In this document: piece after piece, positions 10,341 through 22,539 of the stretch
Numbering within the stretch: the first letter of the stretch is position 1
Layout of the letters: each line of letters starts with the position of its first letter
Origin: Chrysopilus asiliformis
Lineage: Eukaryota; Arthropoda; Insecta; Diptera; Rhagionidae
Length of the DNA: 64,000 bases
Reading direction: 5' to 3'
NCBI GenBank assembly: GCA_964034945.1
Contig: OZ035960.1
Location: forward strand, 115,051,824-115,115,823
The notes under the pieces: model-generated
The model's database searches: none
What the model saw: the letters and a program-made list of their open reading frames with translations, nothing else
Told to the model about the DNA's origin: nothing
Made by a program: the position numbers and the translations under genes

Positions 10341-12078
10341 ATGATGGTTTTATAACCTAGTTCGGAAAAAATGTTTCTTCTTCGGCGCGGCGCTACAAAC
10401 GCTTTCCGTTCTTGGCCAGCAATAATGTATCCTACCAGTTTTCCCAGTCGCGTGCCGAAGTCCTCCAACTTTGCATCCGAATTCTATTCGTGTGCTAGAG
10501 AATGCAAAGAATGTTTACGGATTTGAACATTTTGCTATTTTGTTATGGTATCATAGGAACTCTAAAACGAATAGCAAAAAAAACGTCAATTTTTATCCTT
10601 AATGCGATTATTATACCTTAGTATTAGCACACTATATTATTATTGTTTGCTCTGGTTGTGGTAGTTTCTTCTTTTTTTTATATTATTAACGTATAATTAA
10701 TGTATCACAATCATACAGTCGATCTTGTATTGTTGGAGCTAAGTGGCCGTCTTCCAGTTTACTGGTCATGTGGAATTTCATTAGCTGATTATAGTCGAAA
10801 TGTTTGCGTGTCAATTCAATCTTTATATTAATTTTCCACGAGGGTAAAATCCTCCCTTTTGCTAGTAATTAGGCGAAAAATTTCAAAATACATATTTCAC
10901 GAGGGTTTACGTTTTGATTTACGTTCAACCGAAATCGATTCTGTTTAGTTATGTGCGAAATCCATTTAAATCGTATTTTTTATGGACGTAAGAGAAATGA
11001 TTTTCGTGAATTCCATTTTTAAATTAAATTCTGGAAAAATGTCTAAAAATTTCAACGATTCATAGCAAAAAATCGTGGAATTCTCACAAATAAGGTAAGT
11101 ACCGCCATTAACCAATCACAGTTGGCAGATGTGCTAGAGATATTTTAATCCTAGCCAGACAGATTAATTCTTGTTTTTTTTTTTATTTATTTGTGCAAAA
11201 AACTTTAATTCAAACTCACTGACTCAAATGATTCTTTATACAAAGTTATTTCTGTTTTGGGCGAAGGACTTCTCCAGGTGACAATCAGATGTCTGCCTTA
11301 ATCTGCTGTCTTGACGAATAATTGGATGAGATGAAATTTGTGATAAAACTTTGTATTTGTAATTAACAGGCAATGTTGAAATATATATTTTTGTATAAAA
11401 CACAAAACGTGAAAAAGAGAATACGGATTTAAAGTTTTCGGCAACAAAAGTTTTTGTGTTTAAAAGTTTTCTCTCCCATCGAGAATTGCAGCGCGGAAAT
11501 CCCCAAAATTGTCTTACAGTCTGTATCTACAACGAAAAAAAAATCCCCAATGGATTTCTTAGTTTCAAATTTTCAGTCTGCATCAACGAAATGAAACATC
11601 TTGTTATGGATTTGAAGTTTTCACCAAGATTTTAATTCAATGGTACCACAAAGTTATGTAAAAGTTTAACATAAAGTTCCTATTCAGATTGTGTGGAAAT
11701 TTCGTTAAAACTCTAGAAGTAGTTTTACTTCAATCTACCCAAATGAATCATTTTTCGGACAATTCAGTTTAGATATAAATTGATGAAAGGAAAACAAAAT
11801 TTAGCACCATAGGGTAAATATTTTCGCTCATAAGTAAATAACTGCATTGATAAACAGGCAATTGAAAATTCTATTTCGGTTAATGAAAGTTCATTCTTAC
11901 CTTTGAAAATTTTCAAAGTTTTCTGTTAAAATTTTACAATTGTGGGCAAATATTTACAGATTACCTGATAATGTTTTGTTTAATTTTCAAAGTTACCATA
12001 GTTTTAGTTTCATTTGGCTTATGAACGAAGCAGGTTAATTAAAAATTTTAATTTTTCTGTATGATTTTATGAGCGAAT
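10341..12078. other. Gene-free AT-rich stretch
   Basis: No gene or clear repeat was recognised. The sequence becomes strongly AT-rich after 10500. Confidence 0.5.
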
Positions 12079-12291
12079 TTAACACATTGACTGCCATGGC
12101 TATCTTTTTCGATAGCTGGGTCTACTCTACATGCATTAATACATACATTCATACATACGTACATTCTACATACTCTACATGTATTGGCATCTCCCTTACA
12201 TTTTTGCAAAATTGGTCTGGCAGTCAACGTGTTAATTTGTGTGGCGTAGCGAGTCAGACTCTGATTTTTGGTTTGGCAGTGAACGTGTTAA
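12079..12291 (+). mobile_element. piggyBac-like MITE, family A, copy 2 with doubled right end
   Basis: TTAA at 12079-12082 is followed by CACATTGACTGCCATGGC. The matching right end CAGTCAACGTG-TTAA closes at 12235, but a second right-end-like sequence (GGCAGTGAACGTG-TTAA) follows at 12275-12291. Either two elements share a terminus or the right end was duplicated. The interior is shorter than in copy 1. Confidence 0.7.
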
Positions 12292-12429
12292 ATAACGTGC
12301 GCTTCATATGATCCAATTTCAACAAAAAAAATAATTTCGTGGCGTATATCAGAATCCCCTTAAAAATATTTGATAGCTTTCAGTGGTCGGAAGGAAATAG
12401 TGGCCTAGAACAATAAAATAAAGACATCA

Positions 12430-13065
12430 TCATACTAATATATAAAAACGAGTTGGTGTCTGTCTGTCTGTTCCTTTTTCACGCAAAAACGGCTGAACCG
12501 ATTGACTTGAAATTTGGCATGCCTGTGGTAGTTCTGGTTCCAACATAGGTATACGGAAAAGTAGCTCGAGGGGTGGGGGAGTAAGGGGAGGGGTTAAAGT
12601 GATCTGGAAACTTAGTTTTCCCCCTATGTTACTCTTTCGCGGGGAAACTACTGAACCGATTGGCCTGAAATTTGGCATAGATATTCGTTTGGAGTCCAGC
12701 CCCATTATAGACCCATTAGAAAGTAGCCCGAGAGGTGGGGAGTAAGGGGAGGGGGTAAAGTGATTTCGAAACTTAGTTTTCCCCCTATGTTACTCTTTCG
12801 CGGGGAAATTACTGAACCGATTGGCCTGAAATTTGGCATAGATGTTCGTCGGGGGTCCAGCCCCAACATAGATCCATTAAAAAGTAGCCCGAGAGGTGGA
12901 AGGAGTAAGGGGAGGGGGTAAAGTAATTTCGAAACTTAGCTCCTCCTCTATGTGACCCTTTAGCGGGGAAACTACCGAGCCGATTGGCCTGAAGTTTAGT
13001 TCCAACATAGACCATCAAAAAAAATTGAAAAAACTTAACCCGGCAACGACGGGCATGCAAGCTAG
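12430..13065 (+). mobile_element. Non-autonomous Helitron with three modules
   Basis: Starts TCATACTAATATATAAAAAC after a host A and ends GCAAGCTAG before a host T. It has the 5' GTCT microsatellite and the hairpin CCCGGCAACGACGGG. The internal module of about 150 bp (GGTGGGG...TAAGGGGAGGGG...GGGGAAACTAC) is present three times in tandem (about 12560, 12730 and 12890), more than in any other copy here. Confidence 0.85.
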
Positions 13066-15338
13066 TACGAAATAAAACAGCTAACATAGACCCATCCAAG
13101 TGCCGCGATGTCATTCATTCAAAATTCCGACAAACGCGTAAAATTACCCCCAATAAGCCGGAAATCGCAATCTGTCAGGGGAGGGAGTCATCTTACGACA
13201 AACATTTTTCTTAAAACGCAACAATTAAAATAAACCTTATTTAATTTCAAAAAAAAATCAACAAAACCAGTATTTACCCCTCGTTAAGAGAAAACACTTT
13301 GATAAAATCATTTATTTATTATTTATTGATTCTGTGAGCAAGTATTTATACTATTGAAATTTCTTTATTTATTCAATTGTTTTATTGCACAAATGTTCTG
13401 TGGAAAAGTTTGTAGCCTTGCAGCACATTGAAGAGACTACGAAAACATTTAAATATATTTTCTTTAATTTTAATGGTATCTTTCATCTCTGAAATTCTAT
13501 TACATGTATGCATTTAAAAATCGAAAACTTCTATTGAAACAATAACACTTGATTGAATCGAGAGCTGCAAAATGCTAAGTCATTGAAAAATATTTCAGTT
13601 GAGTGGAAAAAAAACATCCACATTTCCACAAAGCGAAATAATGAAAACAATAATACTCGTACCTACCTATATAAAAGTGAAGCTGCAAATACGATTTTTA
13701 AACCTGCAACGTATGTAGAAAATCTATATATTCGAGTATAAGGAAACACTATTCCATTCGTATATCGTCAAGCTAACACAAGGTTTCATATGGCGGAGCG
13801 TACTATATTTTTGTGATGTTGGAAAAGCATTTTACATTTGGTATGTTCATTGAATCGTAATGAAGTGCACTTTGTGTCTTTCCATCTTTTACTTATACCA
13901 TCGATGATTTTCTCAATGAAATTCAAAGGAAAAGCACTGAGGAAAAGTACAAAACTTTCCTTTTGCAATCGTAAGTCGATTCGTGGGGGAGAAAAATAAA
14001 AAACTTTCTGCTTTTGGGCAAAATGCGGATAAAGGGTTTCATACATATATTATTTCACAAAATATTGTTTTCAAATATCCATAATAATAGTAGTTTGCAA
14101 TTTGTTGGTTTCTGCTTTCTAGGCATATTCGAAACGTGCTTTTATTGATTAAAAGGCAAAGAAAGAATGTTTAATTGTATGGAAGAAATGGCACACATTC
14201 CATATGAGCGTGTATTGAAAAAAATATAGGGAAAATATATTAGAACTTATTGTCCCTTCACACAACATCGAATAGTATTAAAATCATATTTCTTCTCGAT
14301 AGTTTCAATATGCAAAAGCGAGTGTCAGATGGTGAACCTTTAAATGGTTGAAATTTTTTTTTCGATTCTACTCAAATGGCTTCCAATTTCATTCCCCCAG
14401 CAGCGGTGGGAATTGTGTAAAACATGAAGAAATATTTTCCCTCAGAAACATAGCATAAACTTAACCAAACTACTTACCACCCAATGTTTTATTTCTGCTC
14501 CAGTTGGAGAACTTTTCACTGACTATTTCCATGGATGTTGCATAACTAAAACACATCTGAAAGAATTCCGTTGTTAATGCAATGCTGCTGGGTTGAAAAT
14601 AAATAAAAGTGCAAAACCCCATAAGTTTAGTGAAAAAGAGGTTCGGGTATTGTCCGAGTTAAATTACTTTCATCAGGTCTTATTGTTTTCCATCCATCTT
14701 CAACTCCTGTATTCATAGCACTGTGGAAAAATCACTTAGTCAAATGGTTACTCTAAAAACTAAAATCATGAAGAATAAAAAAAAATTCATTTAACTTTTC
14801 CCATTATTACTTTTGCAATGTACTTTCAAAGACTTTTTTTTTTTGAAAAAAAAACGAAGAGTTTTTTCCAATTATGTCGATGAGTTGAATTTTTCACAAT
14901 CAACTGAATAATGAGCTCGGTTTTCACCAGTATTTTATTTAAATCGCATTAAAAATAACTTTTTCCATGGTAATGCTATAAGAAATTTTCGTCCCCTAAA
15001 ATAACGAATTCAGTTAATAATACTGTTTGTTATATAGCTTAAAACTCGATTTTTCAAGAATAAAATATAAAAGTTAAATAAAATATATCAAATGTTGAAT
15101 AAAAAATGTTCAAACAAAGACTTAAAGCTTCATCGGTCGATCATTTCGCCAATATTTTTATAAACATTTCTATACTGGCTATGAATAAGGGACGCTGTAC
15201 CGATATAAGAAATAATAAGGGAGAGCACTTACAGAAAAATGCGTGGAGTAAATTTTCCCAAATAACACAACCGCGACCACAAAATCACGATATTTAGAGA
15301 GAATGGACAATTTCCTGGCGGAACGACTTGTGAAAAAC
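13066..15338. other. Gene-free AT-rich stretch
   Basis: AT-rich DNA without recognised genes. Short frames at 13553-13741 and 13786-14046 have no identifiable domain or gene signals. Confidence 0.5.
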
Positions 15339-15614
15339 TACACTCAGAAAAATGGAGGCTAACTCGACGACCTACATACGGCGTAATTGGCCTCGGGCAG
15401 GCGCGCGTTCGCCTGCATGTGGGCAAGTAAAACTGAGTTGACCTGTGGTCGGAGAAATTCTGAAATTAAGCCACCAGCAGGTGAAGTAGGGCATTGGGAG
15501 CTGCACGAGTTGACCTTAGATAGGTTAACTCTGACCGCTAGCTGGCTTACAGAAACCTCTGTAAGGTCAGAGTTAACCTGACAAAAAGTTGACCTGGACA
15601 TTTTTCTGAGTGTA
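15339..15614 (-). mobile_element. MITE with CACTCAGAAAAAT ends, copy 2
   Basis: The same 276-bp element as at 2596-2871, in reverse orientation, with TA on both sides and TIRs CACTCAGAAAAAT. The close identity between the two copies suggests recent activity of the family. Confidence 0.8.
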
Positions 15615-15800
15615 GCTGTAAAATAGTAAGAACCGGATCCAAAACCCTTTAGACTTGCAGTACACAGCAGAAGAGGAGCGTACCCGGAACGGAAGAAGCC
15701 ATTTTAAGTGACTCAAAAATTTCCTCAAGGGACAGCCTCTCTAATGGTGCAAACCGTATCACATTCCCATCAGGGATTTAAAATATAGCAGGACAGGGGA

Positions 15801-16254
15801 TAAAGGTGCCGCTCCACATGAGAGTAAATGCCGGCGAGAACCTCTCGATAGCAGCTACTCGCAAATAGACACGTCTTTGAGAGTCGCTCGCAGAAAGTCG
15901 CAAAAACTCACGAGCTAGTTTCTGCGAGCTGTCAAAAGTGATTCTACTCTCTAATCGACACGAACCCACTGAACTCTCGGGGAGTTGCTCGCCAGATACG
16001 AACGGCGTTTGAATTTCGCTAGTAGCTCTCGAGAACTCGCCAAAGCAAGATGTCAAAAAAATCAAGATATTGGTCTTGAAAAGAGAAAAATCGCCGAAAT
16101 TAACTCTCAAAGGGACAACCTCCTGCGAATAACTCTCTAGCTCGCGAGTTTTTGCGAGTTTCTGCGAGCGACTGTCAGAGACGTGTCCATTTGCGAGTAG
16201 CTGCTATCGAGAGATTCTCGTCGGCATTTACTCTCATGTGGAGCGGCACCTTTA
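15801..16254. mobile_element. Foldback element (TAAAGGTGCCGCTCC arms)
   Basis: A 454-bp element with arms of more than 100 bp. It starts TAAAGGTGCCGCTCCACATG and ends CATGTGGAGCGGCACCTTTA, and the complementarity extends through TCTCGATAGCAGCTACTCGC and beyond. The arms contain repeated GCGAGT / ACTCGC words. A 110-codon minus-strand frame (15778-16110) lies within it and is not a gene. Confidence 0.8.
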
Positions 16255-18487
16255 AGGGAAGAAAATTTCTTGCATTTTTCCCCTTTAACAGTTTTTACGT
16301 ATCTTTAACGTACGTTTTCTAAATATTTGAAAAAAATAGCATCACGTTTGACATACATGCTACTTGAGACTTGTGAACTTTACCTCCATACATATGCAAC
16401 ATTTCTCTAAATTCTTTATCCACAAATATATTTTAGAGTTATAATTCTATAATTTTCATTTAATTATCTTTATCGTGGTGTTCGAACGAATATAGCAATA
16501 TACAAGTATATACGAGTATAGAAATGTCTAAATATAAATTTGCGTTCCGTGAAAAAGGATTTTAACAAAGGCGTAAATCTCTCAACTGTAATAAATACGA
16601 GTTGAAATCCGGCAAAAATCAAGGAAAAACGAACCAAAAATTAAAACTTTAGGATGGGCACGGAAACAAACTGTGCCGAATTGAAAAAAAAATCGAAAGG
16701 AAAAAAAAAACTTGGGAAAGTTTTATGAAAAGTATACGAACCTTTTTAGCGATGATTATGGTTCATCCACGCGCTTGATCCCCACAGACACTTTATACTC
16801 TTCCGCATTAATTATATATTTACGGCAGAAAATACAGAATAGTATATCCCATTAGCACGGGAACGAAGATTAATTTCTCATTAATAATTCATCGAGTGAA
16901 ACTTTAGTCGCTCATTTGGCTCTCAAACAAACATATCAGACGCACAAAGAACCCCCCCACTTCTCAGCGTAACTGACACCCTCATAGAGATTTTTCTGTC
17001 TCCCTTTAAGGGTGTGTTGTAGATAAACAAAATTTCCCTACGTCAAGAAATTCTACATCCCTTAAGAAAAAAGTGAAAAAATGCGTTAGACATGTTGGAA
17101 AATATGTGGGAAAATATATCACCGTAGATACTCCAAAAACTGACTGCCTGACGCGGCGGGATGTTTTTCCAGTGTTTTCCGCGACATGAAAGTGAGTCGC
17201 TTATATTTTCGATACAAGATTTCAACATCCGCCGACTTTTATCTTTGGCCTGGATCCACTTCCATATATGTAAATATTTGTTTACAGTCATTGTATGTAA
17301 TGGTATTACACCGCGTGCTGCTTACCCTCAAAAAAATACTAGTAGTTGTAAGTGTTTTTTTATTGGATTTTTTTTGTTTTTTGTGAAAATGCTGATTATC
17401 TCGAACCATTTCCGAAAATGGTTCCCCGGTGAAAAGTTAAGCGACATCAACATAGTCCCTAGATGATAATTCGAAATGTCGGTGAACTGTGCACAATATG
17501 AATGTTGAGCCAATTCGAAGCCGAGCAGTAAAAACATCATTTTGACATGTTGCCCATTATCTTTGTTCGATGCGCCCGTCTCACAGTGGGATATGAGAAA
17601 AAATTTGAATATAAACCGGTATTGCTATTATCCCGAATGAAAAAAGATCACATTGTCAGAAACGCCATATTTTGTAGAAGTAATGACTATATTTTATGGC
17701 AAATGATTATTGCTTGATGTTTTTATGCGATTTTCAAGGTTTAAATCAGGCATCATCAGCTAGTGGCTCGGCTGGCTCATCACACAGATTGGCTTTAACA
17801 GCGTAGCCACTACAATCGACCTTTTATTGTGTGCTGTAATGCTTGTGTGTGCGGGGCTTCGGATCGCAGGAATAAAACGAATTGTGCTTTGAGTTGGAAT
17901 CGGGGCATTATTAGCATGACGCATTTCATTTTAAATCAGTTCGTGTCAAGCCATTGCCGTGGAAGGTTGTGTTTCATTGAACTGTATTTTAATTTATAGT
18001 GGTTATAAATTTTGATTGTAAAGGTAGCGACAGTTACTTTGATGGCCCCTGGTTTAAATCCTTGCTAGAGCGTTTTAAAAATAAAAAACTCTAGGGTTGT
18101 CTTTCAAATTGCGCTTATTTATCTAGGGCGGTCTCCAAAATACACTTTTAAAGGAATATGAGAAGGTCTGTGGGTGTGTTAGACGGTATTAAACTCCATA
18201 CAAAAATCAAAAACAAGGAGAGGAGGGCTGTGGGCCGAAACGTTTAGGGAGTAATGCCACTCTAGAGACCCAAACTCAAGGAGTAACCAAATTATTGTAT
18301 AGTGAATTAATATCTCCCCTCACACCCCTTCCCAACGTCCCCCACTCCTCTCCTTCTTACTTTTATTGAAAAATCTCTTATTTCTACAACAATATTTTAT
18401 AGTAAATTAAATAAAAAATCTGTTGGAAGAATTCTGTTGCACATGCTTAGAACTGCATAAAAAAATTGTTCATATTTTTATGGTGGT
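16255..18487. other. Gene-free stretch
   Basis: No gene recognised. It contains a short palindrome near 17403 (AACCATTTCCGAAAATGGTT). Confidence 0.45.
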
Positions 18488-18726
18488 TTAACACGTTCGT
18501 AACATTTGCTTTTTCAACTTTTTTTACATTTGGACATCGTGTACCACGGGTGGTACACTAGCGATTTGTTTTCTGGCGGTTGTGCGCCATCGGTGGTACA
18601 CGGTGCGTGTTTTTATATTACTTATAAAAATTTACGTCCACAAAAAAACTACCGCACGATTACTCGCGCGGTTTTAAAAAACTGTACATGTACCACCAGT
18701 GGTACACGATGTCACGAACGTGTTAA
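18488..18726. mobile_element. piggyBac-like MITE, family B
   Basis: 239 bp flanked by TTAA, with a TIR of CACGTTCGT / ACGAACGTG. The sub-terminal and internal regions repeat a near-palindromic GTACCAC.GGTGGTAC motif in at least four places. TTAA target sites indicate the piggyBac superfamily. Non-coding. Confidence 0.8.
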
Positions 18727-18727
18727 T

Positions 18728-18915
18728 GTATGAGATGAATTGAAAAGTATATTTCCCACAATTTCGTCTTTCATCGTTACCCGCTATCTTTTACCATTAT
18801 TGATATATTTTCATTAAAAAGTAAAAAAAATAGATTTTCGCGAATTACTTTCAAATTAACGGGGTTTTTATATAAGAAAGTCATGTGAAGTTCACATCAG
18901 ATTTTTTTAAATGGC
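18728..18915 (+). repeat. Interspersed repeat R, fragment
   Basis: Related to the longer copies at 35223-35850 and, inverted, 55200-55946. Shared text includes CTATCTTTTACC(G/A)TTAT, AAATTAACGG and TTCACATCAGAT. The class is unknown. Confidence 0.55.
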
Positions 18916-20100
18916 GGCACAAGGAATCGTGTTCCACGGCCGATCCAAATACTTCTTCAATTGTTAACAAATTGACTTGAAATTTTTACTGTCTTTAAAA
19001 TTTTGAACGGCCGAGGTTTTCGGTTCACATCTTCCACTGGATCCATTGTGCCTCTTTTAGTGCTTATAAAACTCAGACAGTTAAAAAATATGTTTGTTTC
19101 GGAGGAGGGTACCGGGGAAAATTGGCTGCTTAACAACAGAAAGTGAAGGAAATTTGTAATTTGTTGAGAAGAATCGCTCCGAGTACCCAATTGGCCGATT
19201 TTCTTTAATGCAATACCATCCTACAGGACTAATTTGTCGTTATTGAATTTTGTATGACGTTGTCTCCCATTATTTATTCAAGTCCTAAAACTATATGTAC
19301 GTGTATATCGATTTGGGCCACTATCGAACACCATTTGTAAAGACCGTAGTACGACTGCAAATAATCCTTATTCAGTACCTACAGTTTTTCCCGTAGTGCT
19401 TCAAAACTTTATGAACACCGACACCAGCACACCAGTGCCAGTCTTCGTCATTATCCTTTAGCCGCCTGTTTTTCCTTTCGTTTCATTTTTCAATTCTTTA
19501 CACAAATATATACTTTCGGACTTGTTCAGAATCGGTTCTTCCAGTTACCATTATTTCCAGAGCCGATTGCCATTTTCCAAAAACATTAAGCGAAAACTTT
19601 GGTAATTTTACTCCTGAAATATTTGAAGTATACATAATTAATGTGGTGCCAGGGATTTTGAATAATTCAAGTGTTTAATTGAAAAACACCACAAATCGAT
19701 GCGACAGAAATATCTTGTGTCGAATCCTAAAGCAACTATTATAGCCTAGATACTTACCTTTTTGCCAGTTCGACACCCTCTCGAAAAGCCCATTTTGTAA
19801 GCGCTACACTATGTAGTTTACCTGCACCCCGTTCTCACCGCATTCGAATTTTCATACAATTTTTCAGCTGTCCGAGGGTATGGCGAAAGGTTTCGGTTCT
19901 ATTAAAAAAAATTGTGATCAGAGACAATTTTTTTTCTCCCTCCCTCTTCCCTACCCTTCAGCGATAGTGAAACAGTCGGTCGAGTGGTCTTCAAGTTATG
20001 TCTTTTAATAAAGGGTAAAATTTTAACACCGTTTTAACCTCAAATTAAGAATTTGTGTGCCGAAATTTGTTTGTTTTTTGACTCCCTTTAATAAGTTGCT
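18916..20100. other. Gene-free stretch
   Basis: Nothing recognised beyond short open frames without gene signals. Confidence 0.45.
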
Positions 20101-20367
20101 TTAACCCTCATACTGTCCTCGGGTCATTTCTCACCCAAATTCGATTTTAATTAAAAGTATCTTCTCAACTACATGAACAATGTTTGTATGGTGTAGGCTC
20201 TGTGAACAAATTTCTTTTGAATACCGAAAACAATAATCTATTTGTTCATATTTTAATCCATTGAAGAGCACTATAGTCTTCATGGGTCATAAATGGGTCA
20301 TAATGGGTCATTCTTGACCCACGAAGACATCATACGTTATTTTTCTTAAGGACAGTATGAGGGTTAA
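20101..20367. mobile_element. piggyBac-like MITE, family C
   Basis: 267 bp flanked by TTAA, with TIRs of CCCTCATACTGTCC and GGACAGTATGAGGG. The left CCC start is the classical piggyBac terminus. Internal GGGTCA / TGACCC words repeat near the right end (ATGGGTCATAAATGGGTC). Non-coding. Confidence 0.85.
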
Positions 20368-21429
20368 CACCGAAAACTTGTAAAAAATTAACACCCATAG
20401 GGAACTACTAGCCTGAAGTGCAATTTTCTCCGATGGATGGACTCCCTCAAACTCCGTTTTGATACGTGATCGGATTCATTTTTTGGAAAGTGTATCAACC
20501 ATCACGTTAACGGTAAACATAAGTCGTCACGACATCTATGTCAGCCGTTAACGTCACGGCTAACATAAATGCTGCTTGGGGCGATAGCAAATAGCAAATT
20601 TCACTACAAATCGTGTATTGTTCTTGTCATACCTGAAACTTTTCATTCTACTCTCATTCTATAGCCCCCTCACAACAACCTATTGAACATTCTTCACCAA
20701 ATAAAAACAAGGGTTGGAATCTCAGACAAACCTCATATGAAAATCGTCGATTTCAGGCCTCACCACCACCGAACCTCATAATTGTCTTACGGTCTTTCGG
20801 GCGGCTTTACTAGTAAATCGACATTTGTTGGCTGAAATGTTCGGTTTGGCAAAATACACCCCAATATACCATGTTCTCTCTGTTAATGTTTTCAAGCAAT
20901 TCTAGAGGTTTTCGTACATTTACGGGAAAATGTTTGAATTTTTGCTTTCGTAACTTTGAATATGGCGGTTACCAAGGCATTTTCAGTTATTTTGGCAATT
21001 GAAAATGTAATTTAAATGCCAATTGAGATATAACACTAAGGTAAATTATCCGATTTAAATTGCGTTCGTTCTTTTGACCCGTTTCTCGAGTTCCATTCCA
21101 TTAATTTTTCAACAGGTCATGTACGAGTTAGGATACTGCAGTACAATAACAGCTAAAACTTGAAATGAAATTTCACACCTTACATACATAACTGCAGGTA
21201 GAGAATTTGTAATAAATACCTAAAACACATCTCTGGATTACAATTAGGGTAATTCCTATCCATTGTTTATTCATAAAGTTTGTACTATGGCCCACAGTTA
21301 TTTATAAGAATTTTTATTAATTTTAATGGAAATCGGTACACAAATTGAGTTAGCATAAATTTTTATCGTAGAGATTTTCCCAACATTTTTTGTGTGTTGT
21401 GAAATTTTTGGTCAACTATAGCTGGAACA
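20368..21429. other. Gene-free stretch
   Basis: No gene. A small imperfect palindrome with GTTAACGGTAA / CCGTTAACG words lies at about 20500-20570. Confidence 0.4.
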
Positions 21430-21635
21430 CACAGAAAAAAATAATTTTGTATTATTTACAAAATGGGTTTAACAAAAAAAAATTCGTAAATATTACTGAA
21501 GTTTTGTATATACTTCGTAATATTAACAAATATTTTTTCGTATAGTTACTAAAATTTGTTAATATTACGAAGTATATACAAACTTCAGTAATATTAACGA
21601 ATTTTTTTTTGTTAAACCAATTATTTTTTTCTGTG
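21430..21635. mobile_element. AT-rich foldback element (CACAGAAAAAAATAA)
   Basis: A 206-bp inverted repeat with arms of about 90 bp: CACAGAAAAAAATAATT...GGTTTAAC at the left and GTTAAACCAATTATTTTTTTC-TGTG at the right. The arms continue through AAATTCGTAAATATTACTGAAG and its near-complement. A 67-codon minus-strand frame inside it is an artefact. Confidence 0.75.
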
Positions 21636-21671
21636 CAGTTAAACAAGGAAACCACAAATTTTTATCGAACA

Positions 21672-22003
21672 CTAGCTTGAATACCCGTCGTTGCCGGGTT
21701 AAGTTTTTTTCATTTTTTTTTGTGTTTTTTGTGGTCTATGTTGGAGCTATACTTCAGGCCAATCGGCTCGGTAATTTCCCCGCGAAAGGGTAACATAGAG
21801 GAAGTGCTAAGTTTCGAGATTACTTTACCCCTTCCCCTTACTCCCCCACCTCTCGGGCTACTTTTTAATGGGTCTATGTTGGGGCTGGACCCCGACGAAC
21901 ATCTATGCCAAATTTCAAGTCAATCGGTTCAGCCGTTTTTGCGTGAAAGAGGAACAGACAGACAGACAGACAGACACCAACTCACTTTTATATATTAGTA
22001 TGA
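21672..22003 (-). mobile_element. Non-autonomous Helitron, minus orientation
   Basis: Read on the minus strand it starts TCATACTAATATATAAAAGTG after an A and ends CAAGCTAG before a T, with the CCCGGCAACGACGGG hairpin. It contains one internal module and the GTCT microsatellite near its 5' end (21955-21976 on +). The plus-strand frame of 92 codons here is repeat read-through. Confidence 0.85.
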
Positions 22004-22539
22004 TAAAAGATGACTTGGACAAAAATTTGTACAAAAATTAAATAAAATATGGAATACAAATTGTGGCAAGAAAAAAAAACCTCTATATGAAATAAAAAAG
22101 TAAACAAGGAAATTAAATCCAGGGAAACCAATATACAAAATTTACGTTACAGGCGAAATATTCTAAACAGAATGAGGCACAACGAATTAAATCAAGAGAA
22201 ACACAGTCCCGAGTCAAAATACCTCAATTTCCCCCCTCCTCACGAGTCATGCATAAGCAAAACTGAAATTGTAAAAATATCAATAAACAGAAGCAGACCC
22301 CTTTTGAAATATAGGCACACAAGGCAGAAAATCGTTGAAAAAATGCGCCGCAGACGCAAAAAATATATTTTCCGGCGAACCCTAGTCGAAGTAGATTATG
22401 ATTTGCATATTTCCTTATCGCTTTTTCTACCGTTTGATAAATTTTAGAATATCCCGGGAAAACTCTAGTTTCTGGAACGCCGGGGCAACATATCTAATTC
22501 CGGAACAGTCTCGTGTAATCCGGGACGAGTGGTCACCGT
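22004..22539. other. Gene-free spacer with short ORF
   Basis: A 91-codon ATG frame at 22172-22447 (+) is Lys/Arg-rich. It has no recognisable domain, splice or promoter context and is left uncalled. Confidence 0.35.

Noticed and set aside
12430..13114. Recurrent protein-like sequence RPIGSVVSPRK...ITLPPPLTPP in several places
   Set aside because: It looked like a conserved protein family but is read-through of the Helitron module. Frames are interrupted differently in each copy and have no start or splice context.
22172..22447. 91-codon ATG frame, Lys/Arg-rich
   Set aside because: Composition follows the local A-rich DNA; no homology or gene signals. Kept only as a remark.
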